The notes under the pieces are model-generated. The model was given only the letters and a program-made list of their open reading frames with translations. It was not told the origin of the DNA and did not search any database. The translations under genes were made by a program, and so were the position numbers. DNA of 64,000 bases from Xylaria sp. FL1777 (taxonomy: Eukaryota; Ascomycota; Sordariomycetes; Xylariales; Xylariaceae), in contig MU400513.1 in assembly GCA_022578965.1 (NCBI GenBank), positions 248,001 to 312,000 of the forward strand. Direction: 5' to 3'. Below are positions 1 to 10,648 of this stretch, piece after piece. Every line of letters starts with the position of its first letter. The first letter of the stretch is position 1.

Positions 1-1193
1 TACCTACCTACTCTATCTGAGCAGTTTATGTAAGGTATGTAAGGCTTTTATGACCAGTCAGTCGACTTGAAACACCTAGTTGCTCAGTCCTGCACTTGTA
101 TTTAGTGTTTCTGTCCAGACGGTTTATCAATCGCTATCTGCCTTCCCATTTTCCGGATGGAGCGCAGTAGTGCTGCTATTATATTGCGCCGTCATGGCAA
201 CTCGCACACGGTATTGGGGTAATATGGGGGTACAGATAGTAAGACGAGCTATCGTGATAGTCCGCCACATGGATTACTCGGCGCCCCTCTCCCCGTTTCG
301 ACTAGTCACGGGACGCTGCCACAATTTTTCTAATAATCGGTACTAGCACCAGCGCTGACGGGTTCCCTTGTCCCGTTGGAATGAAGCTAAACGTAAGTGC
401 GCAGTCCACTAGGTGAGGCTACCCCGTGGGTCCCATTGGTCACGAACGACCCTCGTAGCTCCGTAGCAAGACACCATAGCCGTTCATGCGGTACTACGTA
501 CAAGACGGTTGGCGTCGAGCTCCAGTAGCGCCCACCACGAATTCGTACACCTGGGTCGCTACCAAGCTGTGCGAGAGTGTCATCACAACTCCGTAATTGC
601 GCTCAACGTACAGTACGTACGGTACGTACAGGAGACGAAGGCCAAGGGGCTAGCAATAATGGAATACTGAGGGGCAGAGTGAGGGGTAGCAGTGGTGGCC
701 AGAACTGGTGTAGGCACTACTACACTACAGCAGGTAGGGTACTGGAGACGTACATGTAGTTTACCTAACTAGCTCGACTCGGTGCCCCATGCACTAGCTA
801 CGGGTGGGTGGGCCAATCAGGACGAGCGGCCCCTCCTGAAGTAGGAAATCCGACCCCAGAGCCCGTCACTCCTCGCCGCGCTAGTGGCCACTCACACTCA
901 AGCCTCCCTATCCCCTACCTACCTAGGTACCCGGCTGGATGATGTCCCGCTGCTCCCCTCACTTACACAGCCATGTAGGTACGGCCAGAGACACTGTACC
1001 ATCCAAGATAAAGAGAGCTTTGGTTCCTGTTCCTCCGAGGCGAACTCCTTGTGCCTCCAACGTCCACCTGTCCATCTGTCCATCTACAATCCCCGCCAGT
1101 GGTGGTATAAAGCAGTCTCTCTTCTCGATCAATTGACCCCTCCATCCAGTCCATCCAACATCCTCCATCTCATTGCATCGACAACCACACACC
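1..1193. other. Intergenic / promoter region upstream of aldehyde dehydrogenase
   Basis: No gene could be supported here: the open frames are short, lack splice support and look like nothing recognised. The stretch carries TACCTACCTA at its very start, a GTAC-rich run at about 608-629, and a TACCTACCTAGGTACC block near 915-931. These belong to a motif class that recurs in the intergenic DNA of this window. The last 100 bases act as the promoter of the next gene. Confidence 0.6.
1104..1111 (+). promoter_or_regulatory. TATA-like box of the aldehyde dehydrogenase gene
   Basis: A GGTATAAA-type element lies about 85 bases before the ATG at 1194. It is followed by a pyrimidine-rich leader (CTCTCTTCTC, then CCATCCAGTCCATCC), the usual arrangement for a strongly expressed fungal gene. 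The assignment rests on position and sequence only. Confidence 0.5.
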
Positions 1194-2976
1194 ATGCCTC
1201 TGTCCGTTCAATTGAAGACGCCGATTACCGGCACCTATACCCAGCCCACCGGATTGTAAGTAGCCATCTATACTGCGTGTCTTGTCTTACATCCACGCAC
1301 TTCTGCTACTACTACACTACTACACTACTACGTCCTAACCATCCCGGCGGATTACTTCGCATTGCTCGTGCAACCTTGGCAACCAATCATCGAATCCCTT
1401 CACTGACACTTGCTGCTTGCGTCACACAGGTTCATCAACAACGAATGGGTAGAAGGTGTCGACAAGAAGACGTTTGAGGTCATCAACCCATCCACCGAGG
1501 AAGTTATCTGCTCTGTCCACGAGGCCACCGAGAAGGATATCGATATCGCTGTAGTCGCCGCCCGCAAGGCCTTCGAGACGACATGGAGACACACTACGCC
1601 TCAGCAGCGTGGCATCAACTTGACGAACCTTGCTGATCTTGTCGAGAAGAACCTCGACCTCCTGGCTGCTGTCGAGTCTCTGGATAATGGCAAGTCCATT
1701 ACCATGGCTCGTGGAGATGTTGGCGCTGTTGCAGGATGCATCCGATACTACGGTGGCTGGGCCGATAAGATTCACGGCAAGACCATCGATATCAACTCCG
1801 AGACATTTCACTACACAAAACACGAGCCGGTGAGTTTGCCTTGATATGCAGTAGTGCGGGATCCTCTTCAGAGCAATATGCTAACAAAACTACCCAGATT
1901 GGTGTCTGCGGTCAAATCATCCCCTGGAATTTCCCTCTCCTGATGTTGGCTTGGAAGATCGGTCCCGCCTTGGCCACCGGCAACACCATTGTCCTCAAGA
2001 CGGCCGAGCAGACACCGTTGTCCGCTTTGGTCTTCGCTAACCTGGTCAAGGAGGCTGGTTTCCCTCCGGGAGTCCTCAACATCATCTCTGGCTTCGGTAG
2101 GGTCGCCGGTGCCGCTATTTCTTCCCATATGGACATTGACAAGGTTGCCTTCACTGGTTCTACCATTGTCGGTCGTACCATCATGAAGGCCGCCGCCGCC
2201 TCGAACCTGAAGAAGGTCACACTAGAACTCGGTGGCAAGTCCCCCAACATTGTCTTCGACGACGCCGATGTCGAGCAGGCCGTATCCTGGGTCAACTTCG
2301 GTATCTACTACAACCACGGCCAGTGCTGCTGTGCCGGCTCTCGTGTCTACGTTCAAGAAGGCATCTACGACAAGTTCGTCGAGGCCTTCAAGAGGCGTGC
2401 GGAGCAGAACGCTGTTGGTGACCCATTCGACCATTCGACCTTCCAAGGTCCCCAAGTCAGCCAACTTCAATTTGACCGCATTATGGGCTACATCGACGAG
2501 GGCAAGAAGGGTGGTGCCACTCTCGCGACTGGTGGCGAGCGCCTTGGCGACAAGGGCTATTTCATCAAGCCTACCATCTTCACCAACGTCACTGCTGATA
2601 TGAAGATCATGCAAGAGGAGATTTTCGGACCTGTTTGCGCGATCGCCAAGTTCAAGACGGAAGAAGAAGTCATTAAGCTAGGAAATGACAGCACATACGG
2701 CCTTGCTGCTGCCGTCCACACTAAGGATCTCAACACGGCCCTCCGTGTAAGCAATAACATCCATGCAGGCACCGTCTGGGTCAACTGTAGGTAACCACCT
2801 ATCCTTTCTACTTGTTTTAAACTAACAACAGAGCAGGCTATAACATGCTGCACCACCAACTTCCCTTCGGTGGTTTCAAGGAAAGCGGTATCGGCCGCGA
2901 GCTGGGAGAGGCAGCGCTCGCCAACTACACACAAAACAAGTCGGTTTCTATTCGCCTGGGCGGAGCACTGTTCTAA
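1194..2976 (+). CDS. NAD(P)-dependent aldehyde dehydrogenase (ALDH1/2-type, cytosolic AldA-like)
   Basis: Four exons (1194-1255, 1430-1829, 1898-2786, 2837-2976) give 496 residues, the normal length for ALDH. The enzyme oxidises aldehydes to carboxylic acids. The oxyanion/cofactor motif PWNFPLLM is at about 163-170. The general-base glutamate is E264 in LELGGKSP, and the catalytic cysteine is C298, the middle Cys of [18 protein letters not shown] and the C-terminal [15 protein letters not shown] motif are also present. There is no presequence, so a cytosolic enzyme is likely. The start at 1194 follows a TATA box and gives the usual fungal N-terminus (TGLFINNEW across the first intron). In fungi this family serves ethanol and acetaldehyde use. 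Its place beside ring-cleavage genes would also allow semialdehyde oxidation, but it may simply be the housekeeping enzyme. Confidence 0.95.
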
Positions 2977-3446
2977 ATCGCATTTATGGGTAAAACAGAT
3001 TTTAAGTGTAATCCTTGATGTGAGTGTGTTTGTTTACATGGAGATGATATCATGGCTGTATGAATTTCACGGAATGAATGGTTTGTACAAGGACATCCTC
3101 AAGGTTTTAGGAACATGGTAGTTTTATCTGTGGCGAGTTCATTTATACCAATAAGATAGCAATAACATCAAAACAGTTAAATATTCAAAAGTTTTATTTT
3201 GAGCAATGTGTTTTATATTTGCGAAGCTTGATACTTGCAAGATATATATGCTAAGAGCGGCAAAAACTGTTTAGGGAAGGGGGATCAGCTACCTACTATG
3301 CAATGTCTAGCCCCATCACGACTCAAAAGAGTACTGATACCTAAACTCTACTATTTCAGATACTGAACAAACAATTAAATCAAATGAAACAAAAGAATTA
3401 ATGGAAATAGCATAGATGAAAGGAACTGATTAGAAAAAACCAATTG

Positions 3447-3507
3447 TGCTATCAGGAATCGAACCTGGACACTCCCCTAGGTATTTAGTCAGTCAGTCTT
3501 CAAAGCA
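3447..3507 (-). other. tRNA-like remnant (T-arm only)
   Basis: On the minus strand a GGTTCGATTCC T-loop/B-box sequence is followed by TGATAGCA, and a matching TGCT lies about 60 bases upstream. The D-arm and a clean anticodon stem cannot be folded, and the element is shorter than a real tRNA. It could be a degenerate tRNA copy or chance similarity. Confidence 0.2.
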
Positions 3508-4204
3508 ATAGACTTCCGACGGGTTTATAGTGTCTGGGTCGGTTCTTCTATTGAATTAATTCTGCAAATTTTCACTTAACGGAACGGTGGACTGGGTACT
3601 TGCTTTTTAGAATCAAACTTCCTCGGTGGCTACTGCATCGACGTGTCTTTGGTACACATCCCTCATCATTTATTACGTAACATGTACATGCCAAGGAAAA
3701 GATGTCTTGATCCGCGTTGAGTTAACCGACTCGATGTGTCTTGGATCGCTAACTTCGGTAAAGAGATATCCTATTTCTATGTGGACGCTATTGCCCCCGG
3801 TACCGAAGGTCTGGAGTTTATTAGCAGCCGTTGGCTATTGGTTAACTAGAGGGTGTCTTGAATTAGCGTCCGCGGAAAAGCGAGCGAAACCCGTAAAATA
3901 TGCGTTGCGCATGCATGTTCGACTGTAAAGCAAGGGGTTCCTCGTTCTTTTAAGCCCTGACCTTTATCTCGCAGAGTCTATTTCGGTGGTAACGCTCTAG
4001 CCTGCTTTATTCTGTTGTTCTGCTTATCTCCCGCAACACAACCAATCTCTGGGCGAATCTACTCGAGGGACTTTCGCACTCCCTAATTAACTGCGCTGGC
4101 GAGAGAGCTACCTACTGCTGAACGTGCGGCGGATTCGAGGTTGCTCCATCGGACCAATGTGGAGATGCTCCGGATGGGTCTCTCCGTAGGGCTCGGTCGA
4201 ATAT

Positions 4205-4216
4205 TCCGGCGCCGGA
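4205..4216. promoter_or_regulatory. 12-bp perfect palindrome TCCGGCGCCGGA, candidate zinc-cluster regulator site
   Basis: A perfect palindrome containing CGG and CCG half-sites lies about 350 bases upstream of the FAH-family gene. Zn(II)2Cys6 regulators, one of which is encoded at 10649-13170, typically bind paired CGG triplets. Binding is inferred from sequence alone. Confidence 0.35.
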
Positions 4217-4383
4217 GTAATATGTGCATGTTAAGCTTTTTCTACCCAATAATAATAGTACAATACACCTGGATGAAGCCGGTGAGATCTAGCTAGTATT
4301 ATCGTCTGCATATGAAATGCCTGTGGAACAATTGACTTCGCTGGATGCATGGTGCTGGTCTAGATAACCGACGGGATGATCTT

Positions 4384-4404
4384 GCGGAGGATCTCGCGGA
4401 GGAT
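4384..4404. promoter_or_regulatory. Direct repeat of GCGGAGGAT (two copies), candidate operator
   Basis: GCGGAGGAT occurs at 4384-4392 and again at 4396-4404, with start points 12 bases apart. The 9-mer CGCGGAGGA of the second copy (4395-4403) recurs at 8656-8664 in the divergent promoter between the flavin hydroxylase and the dioxygenase. This suggests co-regulation, but it has not been tested statistically. Confidence 0.35.
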
Positions 4405-4561
4405 TCAAGAGCCGGGACAGCATATCTCAAACTCAACTATTTTCGCCTTGTTGTCTTATAATCTACGTCATTTAGTATACTCTCCAATCTAATATCAACA
4501 GATAGTTCATTATTCATCACTAGATTACTGCTCTTATCTCTCTCTAACCGATCATCACATC

Positions 4562-5736
4562 ATGGGTTCCTTCACGAAACTAGTGCGGTTCAAGTCAGAA
4601 AACGACGCGACCTATTATGCAGACCTGGGAGATCTTGCCTCAGAGGTGCCGGCAGTTGGATCACAGGTCACGGCTTACAAGTCCTTCGAAGACTTGTTGT
4701 CGAAAGGCAATGCCGAGACAGCTACAGTAAAGGAGGTAAGAACAGATAGTGCTGCAGACTCTAGTATGATGAAATAAGATAGCTCAGGATAGTCTCCTCT
4801 ATAGATCCTCGCCCCTTTGCCGCGCCATGATTTGCCAATCTACTGCGTGGGCCTGAACTACAAGAGCCATGCGGCAGAAGCAGGCGTAAGTCCGTTCCTA
4901 TCCTGAAGACTAACCCACGACCGCTCACGATAACTCTCCCAGCTGCAAGTAAGCGAGTCACCACCGCTCTGGACGAAGCCTGCCGCGGCGCTCGCGAGTC
5001 CCGGCCAGGACATACTGGTGAACAAGTACTGCGCCGCCAGCTTCCCGGACTACGAGGTACGAAAGCGCAAGCAAGCAATATCACCCAACCCAATCCAACA
5101 GCCCGGAAATGCTAACTGAAGAACGTGAGAAATAGGCCGAGCTCGTCTTCGTCACGGCGAGGGAATGCAAGGACGTGACGGAGAGCGAGGCCGCCGCCGC
5201 CATCCTCGGCTACACCATCGGCAACGACCTGTCCTGCCGCCTCTTCCAGATGCCGCAGCACGGCGGGCAGTACTACTACGCCAAGGCCTTCGACAACTTC
5301 GCGCCCCTCGGCCCCGCGCTGGTCAGCAGCGACGCCTTCCCCTTCTCTACAGCCCGCATGCTGCTCACGGTCAACGGCGAGAAGCGGCAGCAGGCGGATC
5401 TCGCAGAGGATATGGTGTTTGGGCCTGCTAAGATCCTTAGTTTCATGAGTCAAGGTACGCAGATCTCAATCCGTCTCTTTTCTTCTCTTTTTTGGGGGGG
5501 GGGCAAGTCGTATCTGATTCGAGATTATTCTTTTGTTCCCCTCTTTTCTTCCCTTGAAGACTGATGGTAGGTTATGCATAGGCACCACCATCCCGGCTTT
5601 CACGGCCGTGATGACGGGTACGCCCGTCGGCGTCGGCGTATTCATGAAGCCCAAGCAGTTCTTGAAGGATGGTGATTTGGTCGAGGTGTCGATTACTGGT
5701 ATCGGCGAGCTGAAGAACAAGATTGTTTATGAGTGA
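4562..5736 (+). CDS. Fumarylacetoacetate hydrolase (FAH) family protein
   Basis: Five exons (4562-4735, 4805-4885, 4943-5056, 5136-5454, 5582-5736) give 280 residues, the length of stand-alone FAH-domain enzymes. These metal-dependent proteins hydrolyse, hydrate, isomerise or decarboxylate 2-oxo/dioxo acids. Family blocks are visible in order: GLNYKSHAAEAG (about 75-86), the acidic metal ligands E123 and E125 in DYEAEL, D154 in GYTIGNDLS, FDNFAPLGP, and the C-terminal GTPVGVGVFMKPKQFL / GIGELKN. All triad acids are present, so it should be active. Intron 4 carries a run of ten G. Next to a ring-cleavage dioxygenase, a role as a 2-oxopent-4-enoate-type hydratase or a hydrolase of the ring-fission product is plausible. 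The exact reaction cannot be read from sequence. Confidence 0.92.
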
Positions 5737-6256
5737 GATTTTTCTCCTCGACTATCAGATCTGTAAATACTCGGTTGTATGCAGCATATATGGGAGGTGA
5801 AGGAGGGCGATTTTCCTGTTCTGTGGGATAGTAAGGTGGATATTGATGTTATAGAGATAAATTGACACGGAATCCACTGTGAACGGTTTTATTATGTGTT
5901 GTTTCAGTATCTTAAGTCCAGAGGCTCGTTATAGCCTTGGCCATTAGGTAAGATGCTATGTTCCTAAGGAATCATAGAACATAATTTGGACGTCCTCTAA
6001 ACGCTACGAATACTCAGGAGCTTTATTGAGGTGTGAAATATGGTAATTGACATCTCGATATCAAGACACTATTTCGAATTGGAGTTGGCTTAATTACCTA
6101 AATAATCTTGTGAGCTGCCTGTTCAAAGTCGCGCTGACTGAGTACCTGCACCAGTCCAAGATATAAATGAATAGTTAATTAAGCTAAGAAGAAATATATT
6201 GTAAGAGAATAGATCAGTTATATTAAATTGATCAGATGCTCCGTGCATCATGTTAG
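5737..6256. other. Intergenic region between convergent FAH and flavin hydroxylase genes
   Basis: AT-rich 3' flanks of two convergent genes. No open frame of interest, RNA gene or repeat was recognised. Confidence 0.6.
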
Positions 6257-8390
6257 CTATGAGGTTTCGTCATGCAGACGGTGATCGAGATAAGTAAGAC
6301 ATTCCACCAACTCCAAATAGCTCTTCGCGTGACCAAATATGAAGAAATCAGCACGGAGAACGACGAACTTAGTGTAAGGACTGAAGCGACTGAATAGGTT
6401 CGAGGGTGCGTATAAGGGCCGTATGCGAATGCCTGCCTTAGACAATTGCTCTACCGGCGTGGGGTAGTAGACCTCCAGGTTATCAGCGGCGCCGACGTAC
6501 GGTTTTCGGCAAACAACTCGGATCGAGTCATAGCTGATAGCTGCTTCATGGGCTTTGGCTTCATCTAGAGCCCTTCTTGCCTCGGCTATAACGTTTGCGG
6601 GATCCTCTTCGGCTATCACTAGGAGCGTCGTAGCTGAATCCCTCGGGTATAGTACCAAATCAGACAACTCCGGATGACCTCGTTGAGATGACAAGTAGAC
6701 TTGTGGGATGCGCCCGCCCCCGCCATGTTTAGACGAGAAGAAACCTCCATCGACAGTTGTAAAACCGCGCGCTTCGGTTCCAGCTAATGGATCGGGCAAT
6801 CCGCTGCAAAAAGGAATCTGCCGTATAGCCCAGTCGATTTTTCGCAGCAACCAGAACGTCCACGAGTCTCCGTAGTTGCATAGTTGACCGTTGAATTTCG
6901 TGAAGTTCGCTGCTAGATTTATACTAAAAGCGCGCTCCTGCGCCCAAGCCTGCAAGACTTTGTCGCAAATAGAACGGTCAGCATTGGGTAATCGTTGCAG
7001 AAGCATCAGACGCCAGGCCAGCTGTTGCGCGTCCCGTAAGCCACTTGCTATCCCTTGACCGCCGAAAGGTGGAAAGACGTCTTTGGAGGTTGTTAGTTAG
7101 TATACTCATTCATAGTTTGGATTCGAGTGCGTAATCAGATGCTGCGTAGGGACTTGTCCCAACGAATAGCGCTCGAAATATGTAGAGACTTGGGAATCTA
7201 GGGGTCACTCACGTGCGGCATCTCCAATCAACATTGTCCTGTCATCGAACCATTTGTTGACGACCTTGTGCGTGAAGTGGAAGGGCTTACAACGTCGAAT
7301 CTCGATGCAGTCACGAGGATACGTCACCTCACCCGAAGGAAATGACCTGGCTTCCTCATCACACTTCCGGGTGATCATTGGAATAAGGTGTTCCCAGAGA
7401 AGTTCTTCTGAGTTCATACTGGCGTTCCAATCATTTTGAGCGAACTCGTGGCGCCAGAGACGCGCTCCGTTTGGCCCAAAGCGGCCGGCAGCCAAGGGTT
7501 TCCCGGGAGGACTGCCAAAATGAAACCCGCTGGGCCAGAACAGGTCATATACCTGTTCTGGGGTGTATCCTAACTTCCAAAGTGGGAAGTCGGGATGTGT
7601 ATTTGGGGTTGGCAGTGATATCTCTAGGTTTGCTGCCACCCAGGTTCCATCGTATTTGTAGGTACCGTCAACTTGTCGGATGCCCGCTGATGGCTCGAGG
7701 AAGTGTTTTCTGACTACACCCCTCTTGCCGTCTGCCCCGACGAGCCAGGAGCCGCGTATACTTCTAGCCTGTCCCTTAGCATCAGTATACTCAGCAATGA
7801 TACTAGTGCCATCTTGTTTTCGTCCCGTCACAGTACAGCCGCATCGGAGCTCGCAATACTGCGAGCCTTTCAACTTCTCGCGCATCGCTAACTCTACTTC
7901 AGTTAGAATACGAATGAACTCCGATGAGGTACTATAGCAGACTCACCTAGCTTTGGCTGGATATGAAAGATGGTGCTTGGAAGGGCTTGAGAGAACCCAT
8001 CTGAATACATTTCGCGCCTGAAGAATGGGGGATTTACGAAGGAGCTCTTATGAAAGTTGAAATGGGGTAATTCTATACATGTCCACATTAGCAGTCTTCG
8101 CTATTTGACATGGCAACAGCGGCGTTGTACCTTGGCTGAGTTTATGCATCTCGTCACCAAGCCCAAGATCCCAGCAGATTCTAACCGCGTCTTGCGTTAT
8201 GGCAATTCCCCTGGGATCTTCTACTATTTCGTGTTCCATCTCTAGTATGATAGACTAGCAAGACTAAGCCTTCTTTCGCACGCATGAGATCGTGTGGCTT
8301 ACTGACCTTCACTTTGAGCTTCGACAGGCTAATTGCCAATGCTAGACCAGCCGGGCCAGCGCCGACAATGATGACCTCTGTAGTATCCAT
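6257..8390 (-). CDS. Class A FAD-dependent aromatic monooxygenase (phenol hydroxylase / MhpA type)
   Basis: Five exons on the minus strand (8390-8307, 8254-8131, 8072-7947, 7893-7213, 7080-6257) give 612 residues. The N-terminus has the dinucleotide fold VGAGPAGLALA (G10, G12, G15), then E33 and a DPRG segment. The flavin-binding motif IGDAAHVFPPFGGQG lies at about 334-348, with H339 split by an intron, followed by ASGLRDAQ. The last 180 residues fit the thioredoxin-like C-terminal domain of phenol hydroxylases. Such enzymes ortho-hydroxylate phenols to catechols using NAD(P)H and O2. An in-frame ATG 13 codons earlier (8429) is possible, but MDTTEV at 8390 starts right before the first strand. 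The gene is divergent from the extradiol dioxygenase, which would accept its catechol product. The substrate is unknown. Confidence 0.93.
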
Positions 8391-8831
8391 AGGAAAAGTT
8401 GAGGGAAGTGGCTTGTGGATAATATTCACGAAAGTGCATAAGCTGTTGAGACGACTAAGCTTTGATAGTCAGAATTCGAGGTAATGTCAGTAAGTTGTAT
8501 TTTATGTTACCTTGAAACCCACACTATCGATGCCATCTAAGCCTATCGGTAAACATACCCTAGATTATTTCACCGGTAATATGCACGGCAACTGGGGTTT
8601 CGGATTGTTAGGGGTGAACGCGGTACTATCACCCGGGTCTGATCTCTAGTTGCTCCGCGGAGGAACTCGCTGCACAATACTGCTGCTCATAAGCTCCGTG
8701 TTGATGCAGGCAGGGGTTGGTGGCGTTCAAAAGCTCTCGTATTGACGTGATGCTCTTCCTCGCCGCTCAACTCAGCAATGTCTCTTTTTCTGCTGTCAGT
8801 ACTTTCTCGATTTCCCAAATTTATTCGCGAT
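8391..8831. promoter_or_regulatory. Shared divergent promoter of flavin hydroxylase and extradiol dioxygenase
   Basis: These 441 bases separate the two start codons. They contain a 10-bp palindrome CTCCGCGGAG at 8653-8662 with back-to-back CCG/CGG half-sites. Overlapping it is CGCGGAGGA (8656-8664), which also occurs before the FAH-family gene. The pairing of a hydroxylase and a ring-cleavage enzyme on one divergent promoter supports common regulation, probably by the zinc-cluster protein downstream. Confidence 0.5.
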
Positions 8832-10163
8832 ATGCCCGAAATGCGTATTCCTGAAATCTCCAACAAGCCTTCGAAGGTTCAGCTAGCACGCATTGCACAT
8901 GTCTATTTTGAACACCCAGACCTAGACGTCTTTACCGAGTTTGCAAAGGATTGGGGCTTCATAGAAGAGAAACGTAACGGGGATACGGTTTGGTTTAGGG
9001 TGCGTATTAAAGCATCCTGTGCCTGATTCCTTAGTCTCACTACCTCCCATGATCTAGCGGGTTGTATGATATCGAACTTAGGGATCTTGACTAATATGCT
9101 TCTATGTACGCAGGGTTACGGCGTGGATCCGTACGTGGTTAGTAGCACGAAGAATCATATATACTAGAATGAATATGTCATCAAGTTGTCAATTGTTTCA
9201 AAGCTTTTGCAGAGCGTATTGGAAATGGCAATTACTAACCCCGAAACGTGTAGTATGTCGCCTCTAAAAGCAAAGATGGCAACCCAAGATTCAGGGGTGC
9301 TGCCTTTGTAGCAAAATCAGAAGAAGAATTCGAGAAAGCGGCGCTTTTACCAGGAGCGACGCCTTCAAGTCTTGCTGATGCACCTGGAGGTGGAAAGATG
9401 ATCACCTTCACCCGATCCGACGATACCCAGTTTCACGTGGTTTACGGGCAGGTTGAAAGAGAAGTCGAAGAAACAGCGCCATCAGCCACCCACGAAATAC
9501 AAGGACCGTATAACGGTCCTTTCCAGAAGCTCAGGAAAGGTAGATAGCTTTCTATTCTTGGCGACACTGCAGCCCCCGCATCAAAGAGGTGTCACTAATC
9601 TGTCGACACAAGGAACTTTCCAACGGTATCGCGAGGGGCCAGCTTTGGTGCACAAGCTCGGTCATTTCGGGTTAGTATACCGAGATTTCGACACGGAGAT
9701 CAGCTGGTACACAGGCAACTTCAATTTTGTGCCATCCAACGTCTTGTACCACTGGGACTTCTCCAACATTGACGTCCTCACGTTCCTGCATCTCGACCTG
9801 GGAAAGGACTTCTCCGATCACCATGTGATGTTCATGCAGCGAGCACCACCAGAGGTCAAGAAGAGCTACTTGCACCATACGTCGTACGAGGTTGCCGATT
9901 TTGATGAGCAGTTGATTGGGCACGAGTATCTAGGTAAGAAAGGCCATGAAAGCGTCTGGGGTGTTGGGAGACATATTTTAGGTAGTCAAATCTTTGACTA
10001 CTGGAAAGATCCCAGTGGTTTCAAGATCGAGCACTACGCCGACGGAGATTTGGTGAACGAAGACACTCCTACAACGCGTGAGGTTGTCGGCCCTCTTTCG
10101 GTTTGGGGGCCGGAGTTGCCAAAAGACTTTGGCGATGACACGACGAAGTACAACTCTCCTTAG
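8832..10163 (+). CDS. Extradiol (meta-cleavage) ring dioxygenase, VOC/glyoxalase fold
   Basis: Four exons (8832-8999, 9114-9137, 9254-9539, 9613-10163) give 342 residues. The second exon is only 24 nt but restores the family block GYGVDPYVYVA. The two-domain vicinal-oxygen-chelate layout is seen: an N-terminal module (IAHVYFEHPDLDVFTEF) and a C-terminal catalytic module. The 2-His-1-carboxylate iron ligands are H177 (KLGHFGL), H247 or H248 (YLHHTSYEV) and E299 (FKIEHYAD); their spacing matches bacterial catechol 2,3-dioxygenase and biphenyl-diol dioxygenases. The enzyme opens a catechol ring next to the hydroxyls using Fe(II) and O2. An ATG at 8778 would add 18 residues with no family support. 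It is divergent from the flavin hydroxylase. The substrate is unknown; a fungal metabolite or plant phenolic is possible. Confidence 0.92.
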
Positions 10164-10648
10164 TGGTTTTTTCCCCCTAGAAAGTATGAACTGTAGATGT
10201 TACGGGTATCAAGGAGTCAATTTGTCGCTTGTTGGAATACTACATAGGATGATTACTGTAAGTATAGGAAATCTGGGTTGAACATGTATTGGAACTTTGG
10301 CAGACTGATAACCTTATTGAGTGGAAAAAGGATTCATGTTAAGGAGGTAATGAGTTGCAATGAACGGGAATAATTTGCATGATACAAAGATATGCCCATA
10401 ACCATATATTCCCCTTGTGGACATCCCTGGAGCACCTAGGTACTTCAAAGTTCAATACGTCATGTATGTGCCTACTAGGTACCTCGGTACCTCATGGATC
10501 TGATCTAAGCTCGGTACCCCAACACAGGGCGAACCTCCTCATCTCATTCAAGGTCCTGTTAGTGTTACACAGTCACCAACCCGATGGCTTCTTTTCCCTT
10601 TGCGTTCGTATACTGGGTTTACGGGTTGCCCTAGAAGCCACATAAGAA
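10164..10648. other. Intergenic region upstream of the zinc-cluster regulator
   Basis: No gene is supported. CCTAGGTAC and CTAGGTACC motifs cluster at 10433-10515, as in other intergenic stretches of the window. The region must contain the promoter of the regulator starting at 10649. Confidence 0.5.

Larger units (their letters stand above)
2977..4561. other. Intergenic region, partly AT-rich, with a tRNA-like remnant and the FAH-gene promoter
   Basis: No gene is supported. An open frame at 3626-3928 lacks a recognisable product. An overlapping frame around 3730-3850 reads protein-like (WIANFGKEISYFYVDAIAPG) but is flanked by stops, so it could at most be a decayed fragment. A tRNA-like T-arm lies near 3447-3507 on the minus strand. 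Between 4100 and 4420 there are CGG-rich candidate regulator sites, described separately. Confidence 0.5.

Noticed and set aside
884..1477. 197-codon plus-strand frame overlapping the ALDH start
   Set aside because: It reads through the first ALDH intron in another frame, has no ATG-supported product and no family; the spliced ALDH model explains the region.
3626..3928. 100-codon plus-strand frame and an overlapping protein-like frame
   Set aside because: Neither has a recognisable family, and the protein-like segment is bounded by stops; at most a decayed fragment.
8778..8831. Earlier ATG that would extend the dioxygenase by 18 residues
   Set aside because: The extra residues have no family counterpart; MPEMRIPEIS at 8832 gives the usual start. 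Kept only as an alternative.
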